Shown piece by piece: positions 50,239 to 60,728 of a stretch of DNA of 64,000 nucleotides (positions are counted from its first letter, which is position 1; each line of letters begins with the position of its first letter). The position numbers and the translations under genes are program-made. Under the pieces are notes generated by a model, which saw only the letters and a list, made by a program, of their open reading frames with translations, searched no databases and was not told where the DNA came from. The DNA is taken from the NCBI RefSeq assembly GCF_000002875.2, contig NC_009408.2, forward strand, positions 62,001-126,000. Reading direction: 5' to 3'. The DNA is from Leishmania infantum JPCM5 (Eukaryota > Euglenozoa > Kinetoplastea > Trypanosomatida > Trypanosomatidae).

Positions 50239-52119
50239 AGGCGGCTCAGGGGGCCACACTGTCGAATAGTCTTTTTGTGCGTCTATGTGCATGTGCATGT
50301 GCATGCGTGTGCCTTGTGGCTGGAATGCGAGGGCTCCTCCTCTGCAGTGTAAAAAAGCGGTGCAGTGCTCTTCGTGGACGCCTGGCAAATGTGAAGACGG
50401 AAACGAATGGCGGCGTATCGTCTCATGGCTGCTGTATTTTTTGCGTGTATCGCCTGTCTCCGGAAAGCTCTCTCTCCCTCTCTCACTCCCTGATAGCGCG
50501 CTGCCGACGCTTCGTGCATCATGTGCCTGCGTGCGTGTGTGTGGGGCATCGCCGTTGGAGCTGTGCTTTCGGTGCGCAAGGGGAGGGTGTGAATGATGAC
50601 AAGCCGTGAGCCGTGTGTTTTTTTTTTCTTTGTTTCGCCTTCTTACTCTCTGGATTCTTTGCTCAGCCCCCTCCCACGCAACCCTGTTCAGCACCAACCC
50701 ACTCTCTTTCTCTGTGTTACCTCTTCCCTTCCCTGTCGTCGCGCAATCACCCCAACTTTAGATGTGGAGAGCGAGATGGGGATAGGCAGGGGGGGTCAGG
50801 AAGATGCGGAGGCAGGCCTTTGCGTCCCTCTGTGTGCATGTGTGGTGGTAGTAAGCATGTGTGGGTGAGCGGAGGCCGTTTATTTTTCCCTTTGGGACGT
50901 GCGTATCTGTGTGCCTGTGTCTGTTTGCATTACACCCGACTCCACGCCCACTCGCTCTCTCTCTCGCTCCTCCCCTCTCTCCGTTTTTTTTTTTGTTGCC
51001 CTTGTTGCCCTTGTTGTCGCTGTTTCGACTTCTCCATGTGTTGGTGCGCCCACGCGCACACCACTGTTTCCTGATCATCCGTGCGCCCGTTTGGCTCGTA
51101 TGTGTGTGTGTGTGCGCCCCCATCGACCCTCCCCCTTGTCCACGTCGATGATCTGTTAAACAGAGATGCCCTCCACCCCTCCCTCCCTCTCACCGTCCCC
51201 CTACAGTAAAAAAAAGAGCGGGGGAAGCAAAAAAAAAGCGAATAGCGAAACAGAGAAAAAATGTGTGGTTTGGTGTGGTTTGCCGGTGTCTTTTGGTGGT
51301 GTGGCAGAAAATGAGGTAAAGACGTTTGCTTCTCCGGTTGCTTGTTTTTCCTTATTATTCTGTTTCTCTACATATCCCATTTTCTGTCTCTCCTATCTGT
51401 TGACCTTTGCAGAGGGAGGGAGGGGGGAAGTGTGTATGTGTGTGTTGAGGTGTGGAGTGGGGCCTTTCCTAGATCCTATGCCACTGAGCTCACTTGGATG
51501 AAGGCAGCCCCCCACACGTTTTTTTTTTCGAAGACCTTCTTATTATCATAAAGAGTAACATACTTTCTCTCGCCATCGTTTACATACACTTCTTCTCTAA
51601 ATTTTGTTTATGTGGAGTGGCCTTGGTTTTCTTGTGTGTGTGTTGCCTGACGCACCTCTCTCTCTCGCGCATGTGTTGTCCGCGTCTCGGGGACGCTGCA
51701 TAGGGGCAAACAGACTAACACACATACACACACAGCGGCGCGCATCACTTTTTTTTTGCGCTGCTCTGTGTGGGCTTATTCGTTGTTTGATTCGACAAGC
51801 GAGGAAAAGAAAGAGGGCTGCTTGCCGCAGTCGGCTGTCGGTGTATGGCCTTTCTCTTCCTCCTTCCCTCGCGCCCTTCATGTTTTCGTATGGCTTCTTG
51901 GTATGTATGTCTTCTCTGCAGTTTTTCGGCATCGCGGGTTTGACCTCTGCCGGTCGCTCTCTCGTTGTATGCGTATATGAATCTCTGAACGCGTGCGCCT
52001 CCCTTAAACGAAGTTGGTTCTCATCCAGTACGAAGATTTCATTGTCTTCTCATCCCCAGCCGTGTTTTTCCGTATTGTTTTTATTTTCGACGTTCGTCTG
52101 TTTTCATTCACTCTCTGAT
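50239..52119. other. Spacer downstream of transporter copy 1
   Basis: No supported gene. It holds T-runs near 50619-50631 and 50984-50995, C/T tracts, A-rich stretches near 51208-51260 and relatively AT-rich sequence to about 52120. Confidence 0.55.
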
Positions 52120-53979
52120 GATGCCGGGCATCTCAGCGTGGTATCAGAGTGTAGCATCCACTCTGTGGGGAGGCCAAGCAGCCTGTCGCGGAGCCAAAAA
52201 GACTTGCGGCCGTGATCCTGTTTGGACCAGCTCACGACGAGTCGTGCCGACGGTTCAAGAAACATATGTATCTTTCTTTTTTTCCTGCTTTCGCTGTGCG
52301 GCCGTTGTGCTGAGAGCCTTGTCCTGGTCCTAGCCCGCCCTGCATGCACTGAAATTGAAGTAGGCGGGACGACGCCACGCGGTGTTGATTGGCCCGGCTC
52401 CTTGAATCCTCGATACGGATCTGTGCTCTGCAAGCGATGCATTCCACCCCGACACCCCTGCAAGGTGTTTGGCCCCCTCTGGTTATCAGCATGCCGGTGT
52501 AGCGGTAGAGGAGAAGCACCGTTGTGGCGTCTCGGTGCCCACAACGCAGGTCATGGGCACAGATTTGTGCCCTCCCCTCGTTCTCAGGGACGAGGTTGCA
52601 GCAGTGACGGTCTGACTTTGCGGCGGTGACCCTACTAGACGCATGTGCCCTCACGTCCGGCCACACAACTAGAAGTGGCCTGGTGACACAGGGAGTTCTC
52701 TCGATGAGATGCCAGGCAATGTCGCAGCCAGTCCTCGCTCTATCAGGACGGATGCCGACCCGCACCCCCCGCTGTGGGGCACGAAAAGACGACCCGGCCG
52801 GGCTTGAGATCACCGCCGAAAAAAAAAATGGTTCAGTCGCATACGTGACGTGCGCAAGCGCTATCGACACCTCCGCATGGCACCGCGCAGACGGGGCCGC
52901 GGAGACAGCACCCTCGCGCTCGACCACCTCATGGAGGATGGGGTCACCGTTACCACGAAGCTGAGTGGCCAGTGCGTGGTCGAGCTCGCTGTCCGCTTTG
53001 GGGAGGGATATGGCCCGGCGCCGCTAGTGATGGCTGGCACCCCCGTGTGCTCTTTCCACGAAGCGAACAGGAAACCACACCGCGCCGTGGTTGGAAAGTC
53101 AGCCGGAAAAGACCGTGCCCACAACAGCCGCAAAGAAGTGAAGATGCGCGAGCTTCAGAGCGCCGCGCCGGCCTCCACCACTACGACAAGCGGAAAGCGC
53201 GCCGGGGAGGGAGGGCGAATCGGCCATGCATCCGCACCCACCACAACCCCACTACACATACGCAAGCCACATAGTATACCGCTGAGATAAGGCAGGTTCG
53301 ATGCCTCGACTAGTAGCGAAGGCCACCAGGAAAGCTGCCTTTCCTGGTGAAGCCGTCTATAGTTCATTCTCGTCGCTATAGCTGACACGACTGGAAGTCG
53401 CTCGTGAGAAGGAAGCCTGCGCGTCGCCAGAACATTGCCCTCTCGGGGATGTGGCCATCATCGAGCTTGAAAAGGGCGGCTTTGGAGGGTGGATAGAGTC
53501 CTGCAGCGCCTTCACCTCCAGCAGCTTTCGATCGCGGGCAAGCATCCACGCTATCCATGTCCCCACATGCACTGCACAAAACAGCAGTGAGACAGGGCGA
53601 GCGCCACCTCAGTGCGAGAGAGCAGGCCAACGCACCGGTGACGATACTCCAACAGAGGTTCAAGCGGCATCCGGCAGCCCCGCCCCGCCTGCCACTGAGA
53701 CCCGGGCGCCACGTCTTTCAAACCTCCTAGGATGATGGGTGAGCGCGTGGTGGCACCTCATGAAGCTCACTGCGGTTCCGCCCCGGGCGCCGACTAAGTT
53801 CTCTATGACAGCGTCGAGGTCCTACCAGTGCACGGCAAGAGAGCGCTGGTGAACGTCTAGAACCAGAGCGTTGCCACCGGCTGCGCTCCTGCTGCATGGA
53901 TAAAGTGTCGTATGGTGCCCCTTCTAAAGCCAAGCATGCCTCGCGATAATTCTGCGTCCTCGGGCCCCAGTGACCCGTG

Positions 53980-54001
53980 CCCTAACCGTAACCCTAACCC
54001 G
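53980..54001. repeat. Telomere-like CCCTAA tract inside the DIRE
   Basis: Imperfect copies of the telomeric hexamer complement (CCCTAACCGTAACCCTAACC) occur just upstream of the RT segment KLLERM. Kinetoplastid telomeres are TTAGGG. It is only about three units long, so chance or RT-derived sequence is possible. Confidence 0.6.
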
Positions 54002-54010
54002 TGCCCGTAC

Positions 54011-54885
54011 CCCTGGAAGTTACTGGAGCGAATGGTCTCGCGGCGACTACGCGACCATCTAGAAGACAGAATTTCGCCATAGCACTCTGGCCTCCGTACT
54101 CACAATTCCACCGTGGGCCCTGTGGACTTGCCCCTTCGCAGAGCACCACAGCGCCAGCCAAGTGCCAAGACAGGGGCAGTGCTTGCGGAGCCCGCTCTCG
54201 CGGTCGACTCGCTAGAACGCAGCGCTATCATGGCGCTGGAGAAGTTCAAGCATCGAGTCCGTGCCGCACCCGCGACATCATGAATTCCTTGAACAGTTGC
54301 CGCACCCGTGTTCGGTTCCGCAAGACGACAGCGTAGATGGCCAAGCTTACACGCCGAGCTCCACAACGATCAGCTGTAGGCCCTTGTCTTCCTTGTGGCA
54401 AACTCGCTGGGTGTGGGGCTCAGCAGGATCCCCGGGCTGCGCCCCGCCGTCTGCGCGGATGGTCTCACACTCCTGGCACCCTCTGCAGGCATGGCTAACA
54501 TATGAGCCGTGCGGTCGTTCGCCCCCTGGAAGAGAGAGCGCTGGACACGGGAGCGCTTGGCAGAGCGGATGGCTCACCCAAAACAAGGTGCACCCTCCTC
54601 GGTGTGCGACACCGCAACCCGCTGCCACCCTTTGTCGCACGAAAGTACTTGCAAGCGCATCTCCACCCTCGGCCTCTCGGCGTGGACGTCCAGCCGATGC
54701 GCAGCGTTGGCCAACACGGTGCAGAAGTAGCCGGGAAAAAAACGGCCCAGCCTCCACCTGCCAAGCAGAGGGTAGGCTGCCCGGGCGCGTGGGGCCCGTG
54801 AAAGGGTCCCCTCCGCTGTATCTACATTGCATTTTCCGCATCAGCAGTGCTCTACGGCACTACCTTGTGGTGGGCCAGTGCTAGC
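54011..54885 (+). pseudogene. Reverse-transcriptase remnant of the DIRE
   Basis: The remnant can be read in consecutive broken frames. 54011-54283 gives KLLERMVSRRLRDHLEDR and HSGLRTHNST, then TGAVLAEPALAVDS, matching the RT region leading into the first catalytic Asp block. 54277-54378 gives RTRVRFRKT and KLTRRAPQ, matching the segment before the conserved PQG. 54380-54505 gives ALVFLVANSL, LSRIPGLR and CADGLTLLA, matching the catalytic FADD box with the second Asp changed to Gly. A later frame, 54778-54908, gives LRCIYIAFSAS and VLYGTTLWWA, a block found downstream of the RT core in ingi/L1Tc. At least three frame changes and several stops are visible, so it cannot encode an active enzyme. 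Confidence 0.85.
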
Positions 54886-55127
54886 GAAACACCGCACAAG
54901 CCCTCATGAGCACTTTCACACCGTGGCAGTCGCAGTCATCGTAGGGACCCCCCAAATTGCGACGGGCAGCCACACCTCATTAAGGAGGCCCATCTACAGC
55001 GCTTCAACTCCATAGCTGGTTTTCGCCGCACACGCCGGATGACGGTGCCGCCACGACCTTTTGCCAGGAGCCACCCGAGTGTGCAAGCATCCACCCGTGC
55101 GGAGCCGCGCAGGAACACACACACACA

Positions 55128-56436
55128 CCACTCATGTGCAGCGGCCGCGTGTGCGCCAACGCATCGCTCCCTGGTGGTGGCTGCGGGTGGCCCCCCTCCC
55201 CGAGACGAAGAAAAGCCGGCGGCATGCCAGCAGCGACTCCCCCGCGTGGCGGAGCTCCCTCGCTCGCCGTGAGCAGAGGGTGCGGCGCAGACAGACATCA
55301 AGTCAAGAGCGGCCGCACTGCCCCCTAGCCCCCACGCACGCATAGGTGCAGCGACAAGAGGCTGCGGCCCCCTTGGTTGCGCCATCGCGCTGCACGTGGC
55401 GCCGTGGAGCTGGGACGTGTCCTGCTGCGCGGAGAGCCTGACCAGCCACGACGCAGAGGGCCACGCGTGGTCGCTGTTACGGGCTGGCGCTCCCTCCTCG
55501 CGGTGCTCGACGCGGCCCCTGCAGGGGCGGAGGGTGGCGTATCGCGGCGCGCTTGGCCATCATTCGTGGCGCTGCGGGCCCGCCGCGCGCGCCCCATTGC
55601 CGCCTGTCTTTGGTCGTGGTGAGCTGGAGCGCGACGGCGACGCTGACGAGCTCGCGACATCTGCACTGCCGGAGGAGCCAACGCCAAGCCGACATCCCCT
55701 GCCACCCGCGCGACAGACGCGGTCCGCCTATATCGCGGCGCGCCGTCCGCACCTTCGCCTCCGTCTGGCGACGAGCGCGCTAGGCGCGTGGCCCGATTCG
55801 GCGGCAGACGGTCCGTCCGAGACGCCCAGGATGTGACCGTGGGGTGGCAGCGGCGGTGGGCGCGCTGTGGTTGCGCGTATGCGTCCGTTGGATGAGCTGT
55901 GCACGGTGACAAGGCATACGGATGGACGAACAGATATGCTTGTTTGCTGTGCCGGAGTGTGCAGGGGTCGCTCTGCCTGCCCTTGTCGCGCCTCTCGCCG
56001 CCCTCACTCCTCCCCGTCTCCATGGCGAGGCGAGGCCCTAACGCACCACGTTGCCTGCTTGTCGCCCCAGAATATAAAACATGCATATACAGCGCCAAGC
56101 GTCCGAAGGATCTCTCAAGGCCACCCGCGTGAAGCGGCATCCCCGAGTGTGGGCCGATGCGGCGGGCGCCTCCCCCCTGTGTCCTCGCAAGCGGTGTGTC
56201 TCGCCTGCACCTCCCCAAACGTTCTCTTCCTCAACGCCTCTCTCGCCCTCCACCGTCGCCGCGTGCTCTGACGAATCTCTCAAGAAACATTTTGTCTGCC
56301 GCTCCTCCCGCTCTAGGACGTCACACCACCACCATTGCAGCGTCGACATGGCCAATTTTCCTTCGCCAGTGTGGGTGCGGCGCTACGTGCTCAACTTCAA
56401 TGCCGTGGCGCTGGTGCTGCTAGCGGTGCAGAACGC
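55128..56436 (+). repeat. Duplicated block A, copy 2: 5' flank plus first ~30 codons of the second transporter
   Basis: Near-identical to 47612-48920. Position 55272 (A, against G in copy 1) creates a TGA in the frame that is open for 311 codons in copy 1. The block starts right at the CA-rich end of the DIRE. Confidence 0.92.
56294..56316 (+). promoter_or_regulatory. Predicted spliced-leader acceptor of transporter copy 2
   Basis: Same sequence as in copy 1, ending in AG at 56316, 31 nt before the ATG at 56348. Both copies should therefore share a 5' UTR and be spliced equally. Confidence 0.5.
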
Positions 56437-57703
56437 CGGGTATCTAGTCCTGATAAGCTATTCGCAGCAGCAGGGAAAAGAGTACCCGCTGGCTGCTGGC
56501 GGTGCAGAACCGGAAGAAGAGGAGGTGCGTACGGTCACCTTCAAGGCTTCGCACTTTCTCGCGACGACTGAATTGGTGAAGCTTTTTCTCTCTCTCCTGT
56601 GGTGCGTCGTGGACGAAGCTTGGGCAATGCAGCAGGAGCGCTGTTCTGCCGACACACTCACGACACCAACGGCGGCGTTGCTAGCTGAGGGTTCCGGGCG
56701 GAGCAATGTCGCAGCATTTGCCCAGACACCGAACTCCGTCGCGGATGCCTCGTGCCATCTCTCCCGCAATCTCGACGACGTCGCAGACGACATGGACGCT
56801 GAATCTCTCGATCACACTGTGCGGCTGCGGGTTCTCTTTGCCCGAAAGAGGTTCGCTGCCGTATTTCTGAGCCGCATGCGCCATGCCATCGGGCTGGACC
56901 ACAAGTACAAAGAGACGCTGCTCATGATTGTGCCCGCCATCGTCTACGCTATCCAGGGGCTGCTGCTCATCTACTCCCTCAAGCTGCTGGACCCAACCGT
57001 GTTTCAGGTCCTGTACCAGGTGCGCATCCTCTTCCTGGCAGTCATGATGCGGGTCGTGCTGGACTTCCGTCTCTCGCCCATCCGGTGGGGCGCACTGGTG
57101 GCGCTGATGTTTGGCATCACGCTGGCACAGATGGGCGCGCAGAGCACGCGAGCGGATATGACAACCAGTAAGGCAGATGACGCTGCACGATCAGAGATGG
57201 AGAACGCTGCGGCGACCGAAAAGACCTCCAGCACGTGGTCAATGGAGGGTACACTGGCTGCGCTCGCTGGCGGCTTCCTGAGCGCGTTCTCCGGTGTGTT
57301 CATGGAGTTCGTGGTGAAGAAGCGCGGCAACCAGTTCCACCTGTCGGCGCGCAACACCCATCTCGCGTTCTTCTCGGTCGTGTACTTCTTTATTGTGTTC
57401 TTGTGCGAGATCTTCCAGCCGGAAGAGGGGGCGGGCGGGCTTGATGAGTTCACAAGCACGTTCTTCGACGGCTTCACCAGGCTGGTGTGGTTTCTGGTGG
57501 TTCTGCAGGCGATTGGCGGGATCCTCGTGGCTCTGGTGGTGCGCTACTGCGACAACATCGTGAAGTCGTTCTCGACGGCGTTCGCGATTGTGCTGAGCGG
57601 CACGGCGTCCGTGTTTCTGTTCCACACGCCGCTGAACGGGACGTTTCTGCTGGGCTCCTTCCTTGTGCTCACCTCCATCACCATGTACACCGCGAAGAAG
57701 TAA
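56348..57703 (+). CDS. UDP-galactose transporter, copy 2 (LPG5A-like, divergent central segment)
   Basis: 451 residues, 17 fewer than copy 1. Residues 1-31 and 160-447 match copy 1. The intervening region keeps the same plan (SHFLATTELVKLFLSLLWC against SHFMVTGEVIKLFISIVWC) but is otherwise diverged. Its hydrophilic loop is acidic (EPEEEE near 54, DDVADDMDAE near 145) where copy 1 has a Gly/Gln/Ala-rich segment. The C-terminus is TAKK instead of TVRE. Transport of UDP-galactose, or a related nucleotide sugar, is expected because the substrate-translocating spans are shared. The divergent second span and loop could alter specificity, partner binding or location. The frame is intact, with no sign of decay. 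Confidence 0.88.
   Translation: MANFPSPVWVRRYVLNFNAVALVLLAVQNAGYLVLISYSQQQGKEYPLAAGGAEPEEEEVRTVTFKASHFLATTELVKLFLSLLWCVVDEAWAMQQERCSADTLTTPTAALLAEGSGRSNVAAFAQTPNSVADASCHLSRNLDDVADDMDAESLDHTVRLRVLFARKRFAAVFLSRMRHAIGLDHKYKETLLMIVPAIVYAIQGLLLIYSLKLLDPTVFQVLYQVRILFLAVMMRVVLDFRLSPIRWGALVALMFGITLAQMGAQSTRADMTTSKADDAARSEMENAAATEKTSSTWSMEGTLAALAGGFLSAFSGVFMEFVVKKRGNQFHLSARNTHLAFFSVVYFFIVFLCEIFQPEEGAGGLDEFTSTFFDGFTRLVWFLVVLQAIGGILVALVVRYCDNIVKSFSTAFAIVLSGTASVFLFHTPLNGTFLLGSFLVLTSITMYTAKK
56824..57691 (+). repeat. Duplicated block B, copy 2: 3' two-thirds of the transporter
   Basis: By eye identical over about 868 nt to 49359-50226. It ends in the codon before the last three sense codons. Confidence 0.92.
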
Positions 57704-57839
57704 CGACTCTTCGAGCTGGGCGACAGGTGGGCGAGATGAGATGCATCAACGTTTCTCAGTGATCGGCAGCCCTTTCTGGCATGTGTCTATGCAGCCTATG
57801 GGTTCTTGTGTGCATGCGGAAAGCTTCGTCGCTCTCGGT

Positions 57840-58260
57840 GGAGTACGCGCACCCCTCAGCGCGCAGCATTCTCAGTGTCCAGTGCCCCACTCACACTGTC
57901 TGCGGAGAAGCCAGGCAAGCCCCCTACCGATGCTGAGCGACTTCTGGTGGCAAAAGCCTCATCTGCCTACGGGGCAGGGGGAGGTGAGTGCGATGCTGTA
58001 TCGCTGCTGATGTGCGCGGTCAGGCCCTGTAGAGGGGGGAGGGGGCGGTGCTGCGTCGGAGCGTCCTGCTACAGCGCACACGCTGGTGCCATCTGTGTGT
58101 TGGGCACTGCGTGTGCGTGACTCGAGCCTATCTCGCCTGGACCTCACCGCCCATTGGTGGGGAGGCCGAGTGTCATCCCGAGGAACATAGCAGGCGGCCG
58201 CCTGCGGACCGGGTATGGGGGTGGGCAGGCCTTGAGGCAGGGGCCGTGCTCCGGTGACTG
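57840..58260 (+). mobile_element. SIDER2-type degenerate retroposon in the 3' UTR region of transporter copy 2
   Basis: Its core, 57966-58247, matches 29880-30161 almost base for base. The preceding 125 nt (CTCAGCGCGCAGCATTCTC and onward) is more diverged but shares the left-end pattern. It is the first element downstream of copy 2. Copy 1 has no comparable element near its stop, so the two mRNAs could differ in stability. Confidence 0.78.
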
Positions 58261-59499
58261 AGCTGGCGCACATTGCTGTAGCACGTGTGTGTGTGTACTG
58301 CTGCCTCGCGCGACGCCGGTGATGGGTGGTAGGGCCTGTGGCAGGGCTGTTCGGTGGAGGGCTGGCATTGCTGGAGTGTAGCTTCAGGCACCGTGACGGA
58401 ATGGTTGCGTTGAAGAAGAGCCAAAGTAGGCTCAGAAACCGAAACCTGCGACAGGCGTTTGCTGCGCACCTATTACGGAGGGTGAGTGCGGCTGCGGGTT
58501 GCGTGTGTACAGGCGTGTCTGCGCAGCGTCCTGCAGGGCAACTGTGCGTTCTTGGTAGGTGGAAGGTGATACTGTAAGAGGGTACTGAAAGGCACAGTGC
58601 CTGGACACGGATTTTCGCTCCCTGCGTCAGGGTTGTCGTTGGACCCCCCTCCTCACCCCGCATCTGCATGGGGAGGGGGCCGCACAGTTTCCTTGTCGAT
58701 TTGGAGAGGTGTTTCCGTGGTGCAGCGATATATGCCTGCCTGCTTGCTTGCTTGCTTTCTTGTTCTCCCTTGGCTTGGTGTTTCTTCTACCCCTTCTTAT
58801 GTTTAAGTGTTTCACCTTGTCTTTTTTCTTGCCGGTGTGCTTCGCGGGCGCGTCCGCTGCATGACCCACATTCCCTTCCCTGTCGTTTACCTTCCCTTCC
58901 ATCATTTATTTCTTTGTGTTTTTTTTTCAGCGAGTGAACTCCATGCAGCTCGCCTCCCCTGCCTCTCGTCTCTCTCTCCTGTGTGCATACAGGCAACAGG
59001 GGCGGCGGCGGCGGCGGAAGAGGCCCCGGCGTACCGCGCGCGTCTCCTCGAGGGGAGGCAAATCGTGTCAAACAGGAGTGCAGGAGAGAGCAAGCGGAAG
59101 TCGCTTGACAATTTCAGCGTAGGTCGACAGACAACGTGCCCTCTGTTGCGCGCTCTCGATGCGCGGCCTGTGCTGTCAGTCTATGCGTGCGTGAAGAGGG
59201 CAATGCGCCGCGTTAAGTATTAAGGGAAGACGAGTAGAGGTGCTAGAAGAGGTTCTTCATCTTGTTGTTTTCTGAGGCAGGTTCGCCATGGACGGTTTCC
59301 TCCACTCCCCATCGGTACAACTGCACTCGGCACTCTCAAACTCTCACTGCTCCGGCGTCACATTGGTATCTATACACAGCGACCATCGAGCTTGTCGCTG
59401 TCGGAGTGCTGCACTACTATTGGTGTTTTCAGCGAACGTGTTTGATTGGTTTTTGTCTCTTATCTTCTACGGACAGCAGTGCCGGCACAAACACTTGCC

Positions 59500-59527
59500 G
59501 TGTGTGTGTGTGTGTGTGTGTGTGTGC
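59500..59527. repeat. (GT)n microsatellite
   Basis: About thirteen GT units. Confidence 0.9.
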
Positions 59528-59658
59528 TCATCGGTCATGCTGAGTACGGATTGCGTGATCCGACGCAGAGATGTGTTCTGTGTATATGAGTGTGTCCGTG
59601 GCTGCTGGTGGCGCCAGCTCACCTTCTTCCCACATGTTCTCACGCCCTCGCGCACACG

Positions 59659-59675
59659 TATATATATATATATAT
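59659..59675. repeat. (TA)n microsatellite
   Basis: About eight TA units, a smaller companion of the AT-rich tract 400 nt further on. Confidence 0.85.
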
Positions 59676-60057
59676 GTATCGGCTTTGGGTGACTCTACAC
59701 ATCTGCCTAAACGGTGAGCGGCAAAACAATGGGCAGTAGCTCAACGCAGGATACCCTGACATGCCACACATCTCCTGCGAGTCTAGAGCGTGCCGCGACG
59801 CGTGAAAATTGGTTTTGCGCAAGGATTCGTCAAAGCGGAACATGAAGACGTGCGCGTACATCAAGGGAGGACGTCGAGGCCGGGCCAAGGGCCACTCAGG
59901 ATTGTGTGCGCGGGGGCCGTATGAAGGCAAAGAAATAGGATTTGGTACCCCCTGCCTCCCTCCATGTGCGCCTTTGCGCAGGCAATAAATGCTCGGCGAA
60001 AGCAGTGAGGCGTTGTTGTCCCTCTCAGTACTAATCGCACGCCACAGCAGTTTCCAT

Positions 60058-60210
60058 TGAATATGTACATATCGATATATATGTATATGTACAACGCCCC
60101 CTTTGCCGTATATAAAAATATATATATGCATATATATATATGCACATGTAGTTTCTGTATAAGTGTTCCTTTGTATATTATATATATATGTGTGTGTGTG
60201 TGTGTGTCTG
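60058..60210. repeat. AT-rich palindromic tract
   Basis: Several (AT)n blocks are separated by ATGTACAT, ATCGAT and ATGCAT palindromes, then a (GT)n run. It stands out sharply from the GC-rich surroundings and could extrude cruciforms or unwind easily. Confidence 0.8.
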
Positions 60211-60690
60211 TATGTGGTGAGTGTTATTCTTAGCCTTTTCTCGTCCCACCCTCCCCCCCCCATTCTTTTTTTCCCCGCTTCTCTACGTATCTTTATCTCG
60301 AATACGCCCAATAAGATGGAACAGTCCTGCTAATGCATCCCGTGTTCCTCCCCCACCTCCAATACGCAGACACATACTCATCTTCTTATCTTGTCGTTGT
60401 TTCTTCAGTCGCAGGGAGCTGAGTGATGATCATGCGCAAAGACGAGTTCTCTTGTTGATTCCTTGTGTTGTCCTTGCACGACGCGGCACGGCATTTGTAG
60501 GTGAGTGTTATGCGTTGACCTGGTGACGCCCACAAGCTTCCGTAAAGTCCTTCACCCCCCGTCGTGTGGTTCACGTTGTATGCTACCTTCTCATTGATTC
60601 TTTATCATTCAGTGTAGCTTCATTCTCTTTGAGTGTCATTTGTATCTTCCTCTGCACTGCGCCGCAGTTCACGTGCCACGATGCGGCTTG

Positions 60691-60727
60691 TCCGTTCTAC
60701 CTTCTTTTTCTTTTTTTTGTTAGGCAG
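60691..60727 (+). promoter_or_regulatory. Polypyrimidine tract with AG, possible spliced-leader acceptor
   Basis: A TTC/T-rich run ends in GTTAGGCAG (AG at 60723 and 60727), immediately before an ATG at 60729. It lies inside an open frame that would otherwise read it as a Phe run. Confidence 0.45.
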
Positions 60728-60728
60728 C

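Larger units (their letters stand above)
52120..55127 (+). mobile_element. DIRE: degenerate ingi/L1Tc-type non-LTR retroposon
   Basis: The reverse-transcriptase core is recognisable in broken frames at 54011-54885 (separate entry). The left end is set at about 52120 because 52120-52190 resembles the start of the SIDER-like elements here (CATCTCAGCGTGG and CTGTGGGGAGG). The right end is set at a CA-rich tail (55113-55130), where homology with the transporter flank begins. This gives about 3 kb, shorter than an intact L1Tc. I could not recognise the endonuclease part in 52.2-53.9 kb. DIREs are ancient, inactive relatives of SIDERs in Leishmania. Orientation is the same as the genes. Confidence 0.75.
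57704..60728. other. 3-kb spacer with SIDER2 and AT-rich tract
   Basis: It holds a SIDER2 element (about 57840-58260), a GCTT array near 58739-58756, (GT)n at 59500-59527, (TA)n at 59659-59675 and an AT-rich stretch at 60058-60210. No protein-like frame is seen. Confidence 0.6.

Noticed and set aside
51208..51262. A-rich stretch resembling a retroposon poly(A) tail
   Set aside because: No element body or target-site duplication recognised on either side.
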